Origin: Paenibacillus_AB hodogayensis
GTDB lineage: Bacteria > Bacillota > Bacilli > Paenibacillales > NBRC-103111
Assembly: GCF_039536325.1 (NCBI RefSeq)
Contig: NZ_BAAAYO010000008.1
Coordinates: forward strand, 1 to 64,000
Length of the DNA: 64,000 nt
Direction of reading: 5' to 3'
Under the pieces are notes generated by a model. That model saw only the letters and a list, made by a program, of their open reading frames with translations. It did not search any database and was not told where the DNA came from. Shown here piece by piece: positions 8,775-17,340 of the stretch. The position numbers and the translations under genes were made by a program. Positions within the stretch are counted from its first letter, which is position 1, and every line of letters starts with the position of its first letter.

Positions 8775-8807
8775 AACCGGCACAATGATGTGTCGGTTTT
8801 ATTTTTT
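8775..8807 (+). terminator. Terminator-like hairpin on the plus strand without an evident gene
   Basis: AACCGGCACA / TGTGTCGGTT stem with one G-U-type mismatch, followed by TTTATTTTTTT. Upstream, 8700-8775 is AT-rich with TTGAAT and TATTAT boxes, but only a 27-codon frame. It could end a small RNA or be the relic of a lost gene. Confidence 0.45.
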
Positions 8808-8814
8808 TGTTAAC

Positions 8815-8840
8815 GTAATCTGCCCGTTGCTTCAATGAGG
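8815..8840 (+). repeat. Intergenic repeat copy c
   Basis: Reads GTAATCTGCCCGTTGC then TTCAATGAGG, matching both blocks of the motif. It lies between the acetyltransferase and the small protein gene at 8.9 kb. Confidence 0.6.
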
Positions 8841-8870
8841 CCAGCTAACAGATTCAGCGAGGTCTGATGA

Positions 8871-8900
8871 AATAAAAAAAGACCAGCATGACGGCTAGTC
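8871..8900 (-). terminator. Terminator of the 8.9-kb small gene
   Basis: On the minus strand GACTAGC-CGTCAT-GCTGGTC followed by seven T, starting 7 bases after the stop of the small gene. Classic rho-independent form. Confidence 0.75.
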
Positions 8901-8906
8901 CCTTCC

Positions 8907-9149
8907 TTATGTCCAACCCCAGAAAAAACCGTCCCGATCCCAAGCGACTTTTCCACTGTGGAGCTTTTTGAAAACTTTCTTTACATTCTTATCAATAGAC
9001 GCATTCCCGTTCTCATTCACGTAAATAAACTGCTCTCCGAAATTTGTACGAATGTAGTTCACGGCCTCCTCTTGGTACAGAATTCCCGCGAACCTCACCT
9101 TCTCCAGCATCCATTCGGCCACCTGCTCGGCTGTTGCTTCCATGGTCAT
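8907..9149 (-). CDS. Conserved small hypothetical protein (80 aa)
   Basis: 80 residues. It is helical at the N-terminus (AEQVAEWMLEKVRFAGILYQ), with a central part FGEQFIYVNENGNASIDKNV, and ends in an aromatic tail WDRDGFFWGWT. There are no cysteines, membrane segment or signal. The compact shape with a conserved-looking WDR..FFWGW end resembles small uncharacterised Bacillales proteins (possibly the DUF6953 type, not verified). A dedicated terminator follows. The ribosome site (GGTTGATGAG) is weak. Function unknown. Confidence 0.65.
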   Translation of the reverse strand: MTMEATAEQVAEWMLEKVRFAGILYQEEAVNYIRTNFGEQFIYVNENGNASIDKNVKKVFKKLHSGKVAWDRDGFFWGWT

Positions 9150-9244
9150 CTCATCAACCTACCCATCGAAAAAGTTGGTCTATCTTGATCTGCTTCATCT
9201 TTAATTATATCAACAAATACTACCAAAGCCATAACGGCAGTCTC

Positions 9245-9874
9245 TCACTGTTTCACTATAACAATATCCGATAGAGTGTGATGAAAGTTTACAGTTGGTA
9301 TATTGATATTTACGCCATACTTTCGACCAACAGGGGTAGCTTCAAAAATATAATAATCTGGTGTTCTGTCATAATAATTCTTTGAGACGGTCGCTGGATA
9401 TAAACCAACGTACAACAAACGTCCACCAGGCTTTAATACGCGAAACCAATTCTTAAACCCCATCTCTATGTCTTGATACCAACCAATATATGTAGCATAA
9501 ACAATATCATATTCATTATCATTTATTGGTTCTAGTGTCCGAGCATCTGCCACTTGAAAGTTTACATTTAATCCAATTTTTTTCGCATTATCTTTGGCTA
9601 TGTTAATTGCCACAGGGCTAATATCACATGCCGTTACATTTGCCCCTAAATTCGTCCAAGAAAATGCTTGCCTAGCGTCACATGCACAGCATGTATCTAG
9701 AAGTTTTAATCCTTGTATATCCCCTAATAATTCAAACTCAAAGTCAGTTTCGACTCCTCCATCCGCAAAAAAACCGTGAAAATCTGGACGATCCCTTAGT
9801 ATACATTCCATGTAAATTGGATGATATTTGTCCCATGTTTCTATAACCATTTCAATGTCTTTATTATTCGACAT
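9245..9874 (-). CDS. Class I SAM-dependent methyltransferase, probably 3'-truncated
   Basis: 209 residues. SAM-binding motif I is LKLLDTCCACDARQAFSWTN, unusual in having CCACD where most have xCGxG. Motif II (ANVTACDISPVAINIAKDNA) and motif III (NFQVADARTLE, IVYATYIGWYQDIE, LKPGGRLLYVGLYP) are present. ATG 9874 follows AAGGGGATG. The product stops right after VNFHHTLSDIV, where related methyltransferases normally continue with another strand and helix, then has the odd tail IVKQ. The last ~40-50 residues may therefore be lost. Substrate unknown. It is flanked by recurrent repeat copies c and d. Confidence 0.8.
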   Translation of the reverse strand: MSNNKDIEMVIETWDKYHPIYMECILRDRPDFHGFFADGGVETDFEFELLGDIQGLKLLDTCCACDARQAFSWTNLGANVTACDISPVAINIAKDNAKKIGLNVNFQVADARTLEPINDNEYDIVYATYIGWYQDIEMGFKNWFRVLKPGGRLLYVGLYPATVSKNYYDRTPDYYIFEATPVGRKYGVNINIPTVNFHHTLSDIVIVKQ

Positions 9875-9965
9875 AATAAAACATCCCCTTCCATTATCAG
9901 TACATCCCCTACAACATAAGAGTATAATTGGTGACCAGCCAAAGAAAGATTAATAATAATTAAAC

Positions 9966-9995
9966 TTCAATTATCCTGCCCGTTACTTTCATGAA
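9966..9995 (+). repeat. Intergenic repeat copy d
   Basis: Reads AATTATCCTGCCCGTTAC and TTTCATGAA, a close match to the consensus. It sits upstream of the methyltransferase and immediately beside a perfect 24-base palindrome. Confidence 0.65.
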
Positions 9996-10001
9996 CGAAG
10001 A

Positions 10002-10025
10002 GGAGCTTGCCGCGCGGCAAGCTCC
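10002..10025 (-). terminator. Perfect palindromic hairpin beside repeat copy d
   Basis: GGAGCTTGCCGC / GCGGCAAGCTCC, twelve perfect base pairs. On the minus strand it is followed by TCTTCGTTC, a weak U-tract. It lies about 95 bases beyond a decayed reading frame and is the likely transcription end for the beta-helix locus. Confidence 0.6.
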
Positions 10026-10119
10026 CCACTATCGTCAGTCTCCGTTAGTTCCTATATGCGCTCCTATTGGTCAGCAAGAAGGTATTGATCTGACGGAACA
10101 ACTACTGATTTCGGCATAC

Positions 10120-10329
10120 TTAAGGCCTCATCACCTTATCCCTCTTATCCCGAGGGTCGATCTCTAACGTGAAATCAAGACAGGCAGATTTATTGGAATC
10201 GACCTGCTTAGGAATGTGAACATCCGCCTTCACATCCCTCTCCGGATCCAGATTGACCAAGTAGTACAGGGATGCTCCCTTCAGATCATTTTGCTGCACA
10301 GCAGCAGGGTTACCCCCACTGCTTCGTCT
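10120..10329 (-). pseudogene. Coding-like extension in frame after the stop of the beta-helix gene
   Basis: The reading frame of the beta-helix gene continues beyond its TAA (10330-10332) for 69 open codons to TAA 10120-10122. It has protein-like composition (NDLKGASLYYLVNLDPE, later KADVHIPKQVDSNKSACLDF). Either the TAA is a nonsense mutation that cut off a C-terminal region, or this is a fused remnant of another gene. No domain was recognised. There is no start codon or ribosome site for independent expression. Confidence 0.5.
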
Positions 10330-13300
10330 TTACTCGATTACTGCACTCTTCGGATATTTGACTGACTTCGGACCGTTCGCCCAAGGCGGGGGACCCGGCT
10401 CGGTAGAACGATTGCTTGGTACGACTAATGTCATCAGCCTTGAGGTTTCCGAATGCGGCTGAAATCGTTGCGGTTCCAGGATGCCCCGCCGTAACAATCC
10501 GTTAGAATCTACCTCGGCCTCCTCAGGGTTGGAGGATGTCAGGCTCAGACTTCCGGAAACAACCCTTTCCAAACCATCGCTGTACATGGCTGTAACTGTG
10601 ATCCTTCGTTGTTTGTGGGGCTGCATCTCGGACGGTACACCGTTGAATTGAAGCGATATCGGCACGGGCACCACTTCTACCGTTACTCGGTTGCTTTCCT
10701 TCGTTACACCCGCTATCGTCATGACCGCTTTGATTTCCGCCGTACCGGGTGAGCGGGCAATGACCCGGCCGTATACGGCTGTTCCCACCGTAGGCCCATA
10801 TACAAATTCGGCAACGGAAGGACTACTGCTAACATAGGTGATTTGTGCTCCGCTCAAATCGGCAGGCCGGTCATATTCAAGCATCCCGGAGATCTGCAGC
10901 ATGGTTTCCGAATACTGAGGTAACGCCTGCTCCGGTGACTCCAGCAGGGCTGTGCTCAGTTGCAGCGGTTCAAAAGCTACCGCGTCCGTCCTCAGTGCGG
11001 TCGCCGTCTGGCTCGTTAGGCGGGACAACCGGACATACTCGCTTGTTCCGCCGGAAAATTCGTAAACACCTAAATCGGTCCATCCGGATGCTCCGGCTGT
11101 GTAATCAACGGTACGTATTTTGGATCCGCCTTGATGTACGATCTCGATTTGGCTGTTCGGATCACTGTTCGAATGGACGACGCGATATAGAAGCACGCGA
11201 TAATGGCCTGACTGCAGCGCAGGCGTCCATCGAGCGGCAGCATTCGCCGAGAAGCTGTAACGCGTAGCTCCCCCGTTGTATCCCTTTAGACCGCTTAAAT
11301 CCCATGTCCCTGCTTCCTCGGTATAACCGGAGCTTGTTGTGTTAATGACGACCGCTTGCGGTGTCAATACGATGCTGGATTGATCCAGTACCGAAGGCAC
11401 TCCGGGATTCAGCATGGCGTTCACTTGACCCGCACTGTTATGCGAAGAGGTCCCTGCGATCCGGATACCTGCCGTAAGCTCCGGCCTCGGATCTACGATG
11501 GTCGTCTGATTGACGTTGATGTAGCGGCTGCTTTCGATGGTCATACCTGTCATGACCCCGGTGTATACCGGATCGCTTCCTGTGGCTTCGATCTGATTGC
11601 CTATCAACGTCGCGTCCTTCACTCCGCCAATATAAATCCCGTGACGCGGCGGATGGAGGATTCGATTGTTTTCGACCGAGATATTGCCGATATTAGGTTC
11701 ATTGGAAAGCGCGCTGCCGAGCTTTTGCGAGCGAATCAGTATGGCTGCATTATAAGCGTTATTATTGTGCATCTTCAGGTAAGCAACACGGTCGGCTTCA
11801 TTATCCGCAATGCGGATGTTGCCGGGAATCGGTCCCTCCGGATAGTCGGGATCGTTGTTTATGGCAATTGCCGAACCGCCCAAATCATAAAACCGGTTGC
11901 CTTCTATAACGCCGTCTCCAGACTTAATAAACGCTCCGTAACGGCGCGAATCGCGAAAGATGTTGTTCTTGATCGCAAAACCCGAGCCTGAATTATTTAA
12001 ATTATATAAAGTGTCCGCCGTCTTATGATCCGTCCCTGCTTTCAAATTCGGTACGGGCCGGTCCCATACGATCGTGGCGCGGTTTGCCAATCCGGATACC
12101 GGCTGGACGGACAGGATGGCTGCGGTGCCTTTGATCACGCCGTTGACGGGATCGAAAGCCTGCATAAGATCGCCTGTCCTCGGCAATCTACCAACGGTTA
12201 CCTCCACCTCCGTGTCGGAAATGACCCTACTGATGACGATCGGCAAGCTGTAAATGTTAATCGCATCGTCGAGCATGCCTTCGAATACGGAGTTTTCAAT
12301 AACGGGGCCTGTTCGTGACGCTTGGACATGAATCCCGTCCGCGTTCGTTGTTATCATTCGGTCGCTGCCGGGCTTACGTATCACCTGCAGTTGGTTGATG
12401 GCAATTTCGTCGGAATAATAAGCGAGCACTGTGGTCCCGGGGGAGGTGTAAACCGTGCTATCCTGTACGGCAAAGTCTTGGGAGTCCTCCACTCGGAAAA
12501 TGTTATTTCCATGGTCCCTTGTAATCAGAACGAACGTATCTCCAGCTTCCAGCTCACCGGGACCAAGACGGGAGATCATGTTGGAAGGAACAGTGAGTCG
12601 ATAGGTTTGAGGATCCAACCGGTTCCAGGACTGCACCACCGTATAATCCCGAGCGGTAGGTTTCATCCAATAGGGATTGTCCGGATCACGGACAGTACCC
12701 CATAGTCTCGGCACATGGACAAAGCGCGGGTCGTCCAGCAGCGAATATCCCGAATCGGGCACGTAATCGAACGTACCATTGACCCGATCGATTGCAGTGA
12801 CCTTTCCTTGTACGAACGGAGCTTGAAGATAGTCGAAGGTAATTCCGGTGAAGCTGATATCGTTACACTTCCTGCAGCGGAACACTCCGCCGATCGGATC
12901 CGTGGAGAGCAGCGTGGTTCCATTACCGACCACATCTACACCGCTTAGATTGTCGAACAGCAAGCTGTAATAATACATGAGCCGGTCCTTCGGCGTTGCC
13001 GCTTGCAATTGAATGCGCTCAAGCATAAAGTCACCCGGTGCACTGCCTTCTCCCAGTTGAAACCGGAGCTGCCGGATGACGCCTTTCCAGGAACCATTGT
13101 CACCTGTGTCAAGCAGATAATCCGTAAAGTGCGCGTCCCCCGGTGTCATGGTAAAAGATATGCTCTTCGTATTGTCCCACACGGGATCGGCATCGGTAAT
13201 CCAATACAGCTTTCCTGCCGTTGCCGCTGTAAGGTTTTGCATTCGAATGACGGCCTTCTTGTACTTACCTGCGTCAAGTCCGAGATGTTGAAGTGAATCG

Positions 13301-13707
13301 ATATGCACCGCCTGCTGGCCTGCGGTTAGCTGTCGTACCTCTCCACTGACGGCGTCGGCCACGGCACCGGAGGCTGGCCACGCCGACAAATCGGCCTCTT
13401 CCTCGAAGGTCCAGACATCATCGGGAGGAGAGATCTCATAAGTCCCTGGAGAGAAGAGCACCCGCGCTCCGCCGGGAATTGCGGATGCATTCAGCATCGC
13501 TTCGCGTATTGCCCTAGTATCATCTATCCCATCATCCGGCACTGCTCCGAAATCCTCAACCCGCAAGTCCTGAGCGTACGTTCGAGTGTGGCCCATGACC
13601 TCTGCCATCCCATTTACCCAGCCCTCTCCAGCAGCTTCTGCTTCATAACCGCTCCAGGCCACTATGAGCAACAGCAACACAGCTATATGGATAAAACGTG
13701 CTCTCAT
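10330..13707 (-). CDS. Secreted right-handed beta-helix (pectate-lyase-like) protein with golvesin-type and Ig-like modules
   Basis: 1125 residues from ATG 13707, which has AAAGGGTG upstream and a signal peptide (MRARFIHIAVLLLLIVAWSG) immediately after it. After the signal comes the Pectate_lyase_3-type opening VEDFGAVPDDGIDDTRAIRE. A beta-sandwich-like insert follows at about 95-240, then a long parallel beta-helix (about 255-760) with repeated N/G/I turns such as IKNNIFRDSRRYGAFI and IEGNRFYDLGGSAIAI. A golvesin/xanthan-lyase-CBD-like module lies at about 805-910, then Big_2-like Ig domains. Such proteins are polysaccharide lyases or glycosidases acting outside the cell. The catalytic residues cannot be assigned. 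It is divergent from an AraC regulator, its probable controller. A coding-like frame continues after the stop. Confidence 0.85.
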   Translation of the reverse strand: MRARFIHIAVLLLLIVAWSGYEAEAAGEGWVNGMAEVMGHTRTYAQDLRVEDFGAVPDDGIDDTRAIREAMLNASAIPGGARVLFSPGTYEISPPDDVWTFEEEADLSAWPASGAVADAVSGEVRQLTAGQQAVHIDSLQHLGLDAGKYKKAVIRMQNLTAATAGKLYWITDADPVWDNTKSISFTMTPGDAHFTDYLLDTGDNGSWKGVIRQLRFQLGEGSAPGDFMLERIQLQAATPKDRLMYYYSLLFDNLSGVDVVGNGTTLLSTDPIGGVFRCRKCNDISFTGITFDYLQAPFVQGKVTAIDRVNGTFDYVPDSGYSLLDDPRFVHVPRLWGTVRDPDNPYWMKPTARDYTVVQSWNRLDPQTYRLTVPSNMISRLGPGELEAGDTFVLITRDHGNNIFRVEDSQDFAVQDSTVYTSPGTTVLAYYSDEIAINQLQVIRKPGSDRMITTNADGIHVQASRTGPVIENSVFEGMLDDAINIYSLPIVISRVISDTEVEVTVGRLPRTGDLMQAFDPVNGVIKGTAAILSVQPVSGLANRATIVWDRPVPNLKAGTDHKTADTLYNLNNSGSGFAIKNNIFRDSRRYGAFIKSGDGVIEGNRFYDLGGSAIAINNDPDYPEGPIPGNIRIADNEADRVAYLKMHNNNAYNAAILIRSQKLGSALSNEPNIGNISVENNRILHPPRHGIYIGGVKDATLIGNQIEATGSDPVYTGVMTGMTIESSRYINVNQTTIVDPRPELTAGIRIAGTSSHNSAGQVNAMLNPGVPSVLDQSSIVLTPQAVVINTTSSGYTEEAGTWDLSGLKGYNGGATRYSFSANAAARWTPALQSGHYRVLLYRVVHSNSDPNSQIEIVHQGGSKIRTVDYTAGASGWTDLGVYEFSGGTSEYVRLSRLTSQTATALRTDAVAFEPLQLSTALLESPEQALPQYSETMLQISGMLEYDRPADLSGAQITYVSSSPSVAEFVYGPTVGTAVYGRVIARSPGTAEIKAVMTIAGVTKESNRVTVEVVPVPISLQFNGVPSEMQPHKQRRITVTAMYSDGLERVVSGSLSLTSSNPEEAEVDSNGLLRRGILEPQRFQPHSETSRLMTLVVPSNRSTEPGPPPWANGPKSVKYPKSAVIE

Positions 13708-13740
13708 ATTCGGCACCCTTTCTACAGCAATATACTTTTT

Positions 13741-13759
13741 ATCATCATTGATCGATGAT
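13741..13759. promoter_or_regulatory. Inverted repeat in the divergent promoter region (possible operator)
   Basis: ATCAT-CATTGATCG-ATGAT lies 34 bases upstream of the beta-helix start and about 75 bases from the AraC start. The position suits an operator controlling one or both genes, but no family-specific consensus is matched. Confidence 0.3.
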
Positions 13760-13831
13760 ATCATTAAGAAAAAATGAAGATCTTTTCTAATCGCATATAC
13801 ATAATATTACAAAAAAAGCGAGGGAACGCCC

Positions 13832-14656
13832 TTGTCGAGCCTATCCACTTATGTCCCGCATGATATGTATTATATGTATTGGGAACGAAAGGAAAAATTT
13901 TTGCTGTATGAAGATATCGATGAGAACTGGACGATGTATGCTGTGGAGAACGGGTCGTTTTACTATGAAATCGGGGAAGAGCAGGGAACGGCTTCTTTGG
14001 GCGACATTGTGATTTGTCCTCCCCGAACCCCTTTTAAACGTGTCGTGATTTCCCCTCTGTCCTTTCATAATATAAAAGTCGAATTGCGTCGTCCCGATCA
14101 GGAGACACAGCTGGAACAGCACGAAGATCCATTGTTTCCGGGACGGAAAGTCAGCATCGTCGATTTGGAACGTCTGCGGTTCAATTTTGACCGTTTGAAA
14201 TTTCCCAAGTTAAGAGCGACACCATCCGGCCGCCGAAAAATAAGTCACCATATTCTGGATATCTGGTACTTGATCTGTGACGAATGGGACGATGCAAATC
14301 AGACATTAGCGCATGCAATGCCACATACAGCGGATGATCCCGATATGACCTGGGCAGCGCAAGAATTGAAACGGCAGGCTTTCGAAGAACTGCAAATCAA
14401 ACATCTTGCCACAGCGCTTGGATTGACGCACACCCAATTTACAATTCGATTCAAAAAGGTCTACTGTACCACACCCCATAAATACATGACGTCATTAAGG
14501 GTGGAGAAAGCCTGCACCCTGCTGCTGGAAACACAGATGAATTTGAATCAGATATCAGAGTGCTGCGGCTACCAGAACGGGTATTATCTGAATCGGGTGT
14601 TCACCAAAGAAATGGGTATGACTCCAGGAAAATACAGGAAAATGCATCAGATTTGA
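13832..14656 (+). CDS. AraC family transcriptional regulator with cupin sensor domain
   Basis: 274 residues. The N-terminal half is a cupin-type ligand domain (YAVENGSFYYEIGEEQGTAS, LGDIVICPPRTPFKRV). The C-terminal ~100 residues are a double helix-turn-helix AraC domain (IKHLATALGLTHTQFTIRFK, LRVEKACTLLLETQMNLNQI, ending FTKEMGMTPGKYRKMHQI). The best start is TTG 13832 with GCGAGGGA upstream. It is divergently arranged to the beta-helix gene and convergent with the rhamnosidase. Regulators of this type switch on adjacent sugar-utilisation genes when the cupin binds a degradation product; that role here is inferred from position. Confidence 0.88.
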   Translation: MSSLSTYVPHDMYYMYWERKEKFLLYEDIDENWTMYAVENGSFYYEIGEEQGTASLGDIVICPPRTPFKRVVISPLSFHNIKVELRRPDQETQLEQHEDPLFPGRKVSIVDLERLRFNFDRLKFPKLRATPSGRRKISHHILDIWYLICDEWDDANQTLAHAMPHTADDPDMTWAAQELKRQAFEELQIKHLATALGLTHTQFTIRFKKVYCTTPHKYMTSLRVEKACTLLLETQMNLNQISECCGYQNGYYLNRVFTKEMGMTPGKYRKMHQI

Positions 14657-14839
14657 TTCTGGAAAGGAGAACCACTTCTAACCTAAAGTGTGGTGAAAAC
14701 TCCGCAGCAGGAGCAGAAGGGGCCACCAATCGCTGTTGTTCTCGAAAATCCGGGAACAAAGGCGAACGCTGAAGCGGCCCCCTCCCTCTGCCATCGTTGT
14801 TCACCGCGCATTTTGTATATCCGCGGTTACGTATTGTCC

Positions 14840-17329
14840 CTATGTTTCTTGCTCCGTCCATTCGAGAGCATGACTACCTGCGGGACAAAGCCGTCCTCTG
14901 ACGATCGCTTCGCAGCCTTCGGGCACAACTAGCTCCAAGCTGATCCGCTCCTCCTTCCTGCGCACATCGATATGAAATTCCCCGGCAGGAGTGGCGACCG
15001 TTCCCTTGGCATGCGCCATGCCGAATAACCGGGGAGCTACATGCACCCGCTTGAAGCCCGGGGCCGCAGGACTTACTCCAAGAATCTGCTCCGCCATAAA
15101 TACGATCGGCATTGCTGCCCAAGCGTGGCTCGCGCTTTGATACCGCACGTCCCCTTGTGCAGTTCGGTAAAATACTTCCCAGTTTTCCCATGTCGTCGTA
15201 GCCCCTGCCTCCACCATGGCGCCGTACCTTTCGCGAATCATCTGCAGGACGAGACCAGATTGCCCATGCATGGAAAGCGCCTGATATACGCTCAGCATAA
15301 AGTAGGGACTGGCTTTAAGAACCGGATAGCCGCCTTCCCGGAAAAATACGTTCCGGACGATGCAGTCCGCCCGTCCCTCTCCCGGGCGGTGCAGATGAAG
15401 CAACGCGAGACTGTTCGTAATCTCACTGACCTTTTCGCTCTTTTTGCCGTTCACGACGCAATCGGCGTAACCTCCAGCAGCTTCATTCCATAAAAGCCGT
15501 TTGATGCCGTTTTCCATCCGATCAGCCAAACCTCCGAAGACGGCAGCAGCTTCCGCATCGTTTTCTTGATCGGCGAAATGGACGGCGACACGCAATGCTT
15601 CCAAATATTGCAGGTTGAGCGCACCGATTATACCGCCCCTCGCTACATCTGGGGCCGATCCCGCTGGCAGTTCCCCCCAATCGATAAACGACCAGTATGG
15701 AACATCCTCAAGCACGCCTTCCTCGTTTATATACGCAGTAAACCAGCGCAGCGCCAGGACGATGTTCGGCCACCATTCTGCGATCGGGCTGTTGTCGGCC
15801 GTGTAGAACTCGTAGTCGCTGAATGAACAAATCCACTGCAGGCAAAAAGACGGGATCGGGGGAAAGTTATGATGGCCGTCCGGATATCGAGATTTCGTCA
15901 TCCCTGACTCATCCTGAGATTGTCCGACCTGCATGAGCAGCTTCGCGTGCAACCGGCTGTCACCAGTAAAGTAATAGTTGTAAATAGACTGTACGCGTCC
16001 ATCCCCCATCCACTGCTGTTGTTCGCGACTGGACGAGTCCAGAAAACCGTCCTGCATGCAGCAGCGCAGCGTATGGGCCGATATCGTCCATATGCGCTCC
16101 AGCTCGCGATCCGGACACGCAAAACCCGAGGTTCGGGATACGGGGTAATACTTCGTCCGGATACCGACACGATGGAACGTGAGCGGCCCCTTATGGTTCC
16201 GCACGCGAATCTGCACGTAACGGAACGCCTTCCAGCCAAAGGCAATCTCCAATTCGTTGCGTCCACTGGCTAGAACGAACCGGTCGAAGGAGCGGTTGTT
16301 GTTCACATTCAGCAGTGCTTTACCTTCCCATAATTCTTCGGCATAGACCACATCGAGAATATCCCCTTCCGTTCCGGTCACGTCCAACTGCAGGAAGCCA
16401 ACTTCCATACGGCCGAAATCAAAGGTGACAACGGATGCCTTTCCATGCTCTGTTCGCTGTACGGTATCATCGGCCGTCCTTACACGGTCCAAAGGAGAAA
16501 CGGTCAGGCCGGCCTCCTCTTCAATAATCTGCTTATGCAGCCGTACCACAGCCTCCAGCCGTTCGACCAGCTCGCCGATCCCCACGATACGGCAAGCTGT
16601 AACCTCTCCTTCTTCAAGCAGCGGAATGTCCCGCGGGACGAGGTTCCAGAACGGCGATAATTGGCGGTTCCGCGCTTTGGCCTGCACCCAATCCCCATCG
16701 TCGTATCCAGGCTTCTGCCACTGCCCATCCTCGAGCCGAGCATCGTAAACTTCCACCGGTCCTTGACAGCCGTTAATACGCGGTGCATTCCTTTCATAGG
16801 CGGGATGCAGGCTGCATTTCCAGCTTGCGTCGCTTGCGATCCGCATACAGCCCCCGTCCCCGTTATCGACAGTACATTCCACCAACAGCGCCGGAATCCG
16901 GTGAACGGATTGTCCCGTGCCATAACCGTAGTGGAGAGCGAGAACGGCAATCGTATTTCGACCCGGTATAAGCAAGGCGCTGATCTCCCATACGTCGTAA
17001 TATTGCCATCGCGGATCACTCCGGCACGGCCCCCTGCCCACGTAATGGCCGTTGATGTACAGCATGTACCGGGAGTCCGCAAAAATCCGAAGCTCGCTTC
17101 GTTTGGCGGACTCGGGCAGTTCGAATTCGTGGCGGAACCGACAAAACGAATTTCTAGGCTGCTCGTAATGCGTCTCGACCTCGGACGGATGCCAGATGAT
17201 CGACGTCCGACGATCCCACAGGATTTTTTCATGTACCGGACGCTTACGGAAAAAACGATGCATCCGACTTCCCGCGGCATGACCCTCCTTAGCGGGTTGC
17301 AATTCTTCGACAATCATCGAATAAACCAT
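14840..17329 (-). CDS. Alpha-L-rhamnosidase (glycoside hydrolase family 78)
   Basis: 829 residues with the GH78 layout: N-terminal beta-sandwich domains (about 45-380, including LRIFADSRYMLYINGHYVGR and DWVQAKARNRQLSPFW), an alpha/alpha-barrel catalytic domain (about 385-740) and a small C-terminal beta domain. The acid-catalyst region DSSSREQQQWMGDGR corresponds to the family's D..xRE..xWxGD motif, and ATTTWENWE matches the second conserved Glu site. There is no signal peptide, so it should act in the cytosol on imported rhamnosides. It is transcribed after the SBP gene with only 11 bases between them, so the two form an operon for uptake and hydrolysis of rhamnose-containing oligosaccharides. 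Confidence 0.9.
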   Translation of the reverse strand: MVYSMIVEELQPAKEGHAAGSRMHRFFRKRPVHEKILWDRRTSIIWHPSEVETHYEQPRNSFCRFRHEFELPESAKRSELRIFADSRYMLYINGHYVGRGPCRSDPRWQYYDVWEISALLIPGRNTIAVLALHYGYGTGQSVHRIPALLVECTVDNGDGGCMRIASDASWKCSLHPAYERNAPRINGCQGPVEVYDARLEDGQWQKPGYDDGDWVQAKARNRQLSPFWNLVPRDIPLLEEGEVTACRIVGIGELVERLEAVVRLHKQIIEEEAGLTVSPLDRVRTADDTVQRTEHGKASVVTFDFGRMEVGFLQLDVTGTEGDILDVVYAEELWEGKALLNVNNNRSFDRFVLASGRNELEIAFGWKAFRYVQIRVRNHKGPLTFHRVGIRTKYYPVSRTSGFACPDRELERIWTISAHTLRCCMQDGFLDSSSREQQQWMGDGRVQSIYNYYFTGDSRLHAKLLMQVGQSQDESGMTKSRYPDGHHNFPPIPSFCLQWICSFSDYEFYTADNSPIAEWWPNIVLALRWFTAYINEEGVLEDVPYWSFIDWGELPAGSAPDVARGGIIGALNLQYLEALRVAVHFADQENDAEAAAVFGGLADRMENGIKRLLWNEAAGGYADCVVNGKKSEKVSEITNSLALLHLHRPGEGRADCIVRNVFFREGGYPVLKASPYFMLSVYQALSMHGQSGLVLQMIRERYGAMVEAGATTTWENWEVFYRTAQGDVRYQSASHAWAAMPIVFMAEQILGVSPAAPGFKRVHVAPRLFGMAHAKGTVATPAGEFHIDVRRKEERISLELVVPEGCEAIVRGRLCPAGSHALEWTEQET

Positions 17330-17340
17330 CCTTTCACTTG

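Noticed and set aside
8741..8810. 27-codon frame ahead of the plus-strand hairpin at 8775-8807
   Set aside because: No ribosome site and its stop lies within the terminator T-run; not supportable as a gene.
13741..13759. AraC half-site pair
   Set aside because: AraC-family sites are normally direct repeats; this is an inverted repeat, so it is listed only as a low-confidence operator.
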